Source of the DNA: Candidatus Altimarinota bacterium
GTDB lineage: Bacteria; Patescibacteriota; Gracilibacteria; UM-FILTER-43-11
Length of the DNA stretch: 5,135 bases
Reading direction: 5' to 3'
NCBI GenBank assembly: GCA_029934675.1
Contig: JAOZLT010000113.1
Location: 1-5,135, forward strand
A program made the position numbers and the translations under genes. Positions 4,979 through 5,135 of this stretch are shown piece by piece (within the stretch, counting starts at the first letter, position 1; each line of letters begins with the position of its first letter). A model generated the notes under the pieces. That model did no database searches. It was not told the origin of the DNA and saw only the letters and a program-made list of their open reading frames with translations.

Positions 4979-5135
4979 TATATAACCTTGTCGAGAATAG
5001 AATCTGGTATAAGGTCAACTTTAGCAGTAAGTATATCTATTTTCCCATCAACGTTTATTAGGCTGAATAGTTTTGTTTCTTGCTCAGGGGTGAGCCCAGC
5101 TGCTACCGTGAGCTCTCTTGTAACATAATTCCATA
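4978..5135 (-). CDS. C-terminal fragment of an unidentified gene (5' end outside window)
   Basis: A frame open from the right edge to a TAA at 4980-4978 gives the last 51 residues of a protein. It begins WNYVTRELTVAAGLTPEQET and ends DLIPDSILDKVI. It is supported as real by the TAATG junction with the next gene and by the absence of stops through the fragment. The sequence is mixed helical, with no signal, membrane segment or motif I recognise. It is presumably the upstream member of the same transcription unit as the 121-residue gene. Confidence 0.65.
   Translation of the reverse strand, partial: WNYVTRELTVAAGLTPEQETKLFSLINVDGKIDILTAKVDLIPDSILDKVI

Noticed and set aside
1..5135. Diversity-generating retroelement variable repeat, CRISPR array or tRNA genes
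   Set aside because: No adenine-biased paired repeats, no regularly spaced repeats and no cloverleaf-like segments were found by eye on either strand.

Overview
The window is AT-rich and tightly packed. It looks like a piece of a structural (virion and tail) module of a tailed bacteriophage or prophage. The evidence is the gene style: short genes with almost no spacing, a right-handed beta-helix spike, a fibre-type protein with familiar phage end motifs, and a baseplate/fibre-type N-terminal domain. No tRNA, rRNA, IS element, CRISPR array, integrase, polymerase or defence gene is visible. Strong AAGGA-type ribosome binding sites and TATAAT promoters with an extended TGn element suggest a bacterial host with ordinary sigma70-like promoters and Shine-Dalgarno initiation. 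I cannot name the host.

Layout, right to left on the minus strand: the 3' end of an unidentified gene (4978-5135), a 121-residue protein with a Gly/Ser tetrad-repeat tail (4613-4978), and a small very basic protein (4335-4577) behind what looks like its own promoter. Next is one gene on the opposite strand (3694-4323, plus), which resembles the N-terminal domain of baseplate/fibre proteins. Its promoter overlaps, in a perfect 16-bp palindrome, the promoter of a second minus-strand operon. That operon reads: fibre-like protein (3075-3626), glycine-zipper protein (2605-3063), two tandem paralogues (2167-2604 and 1768-2166), then a long beta-helix spike that runs off the left edge (1-1763). Its last four genes are joined by abutting stop/start codons or a 4-nt gap, so translational coupling is likely.

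Inferred job: the left operon probably builds an adsorption apparatus, with a fibre or attachment protein, a possible membrane-active component, two related small virion proteins and a receptor-binding or polysaccharide-degrading spike. All functions are read from sequence patterns only. The most distinctive features are the palindromic back-to-back promoter, a second palindromic -10 paired with a nearly identical translation leader, the paralogue pair with a conserved N-terminus and diverged C-terminus, and a perfect 9-bp inverted repeat inside the lone plus-strand gene.
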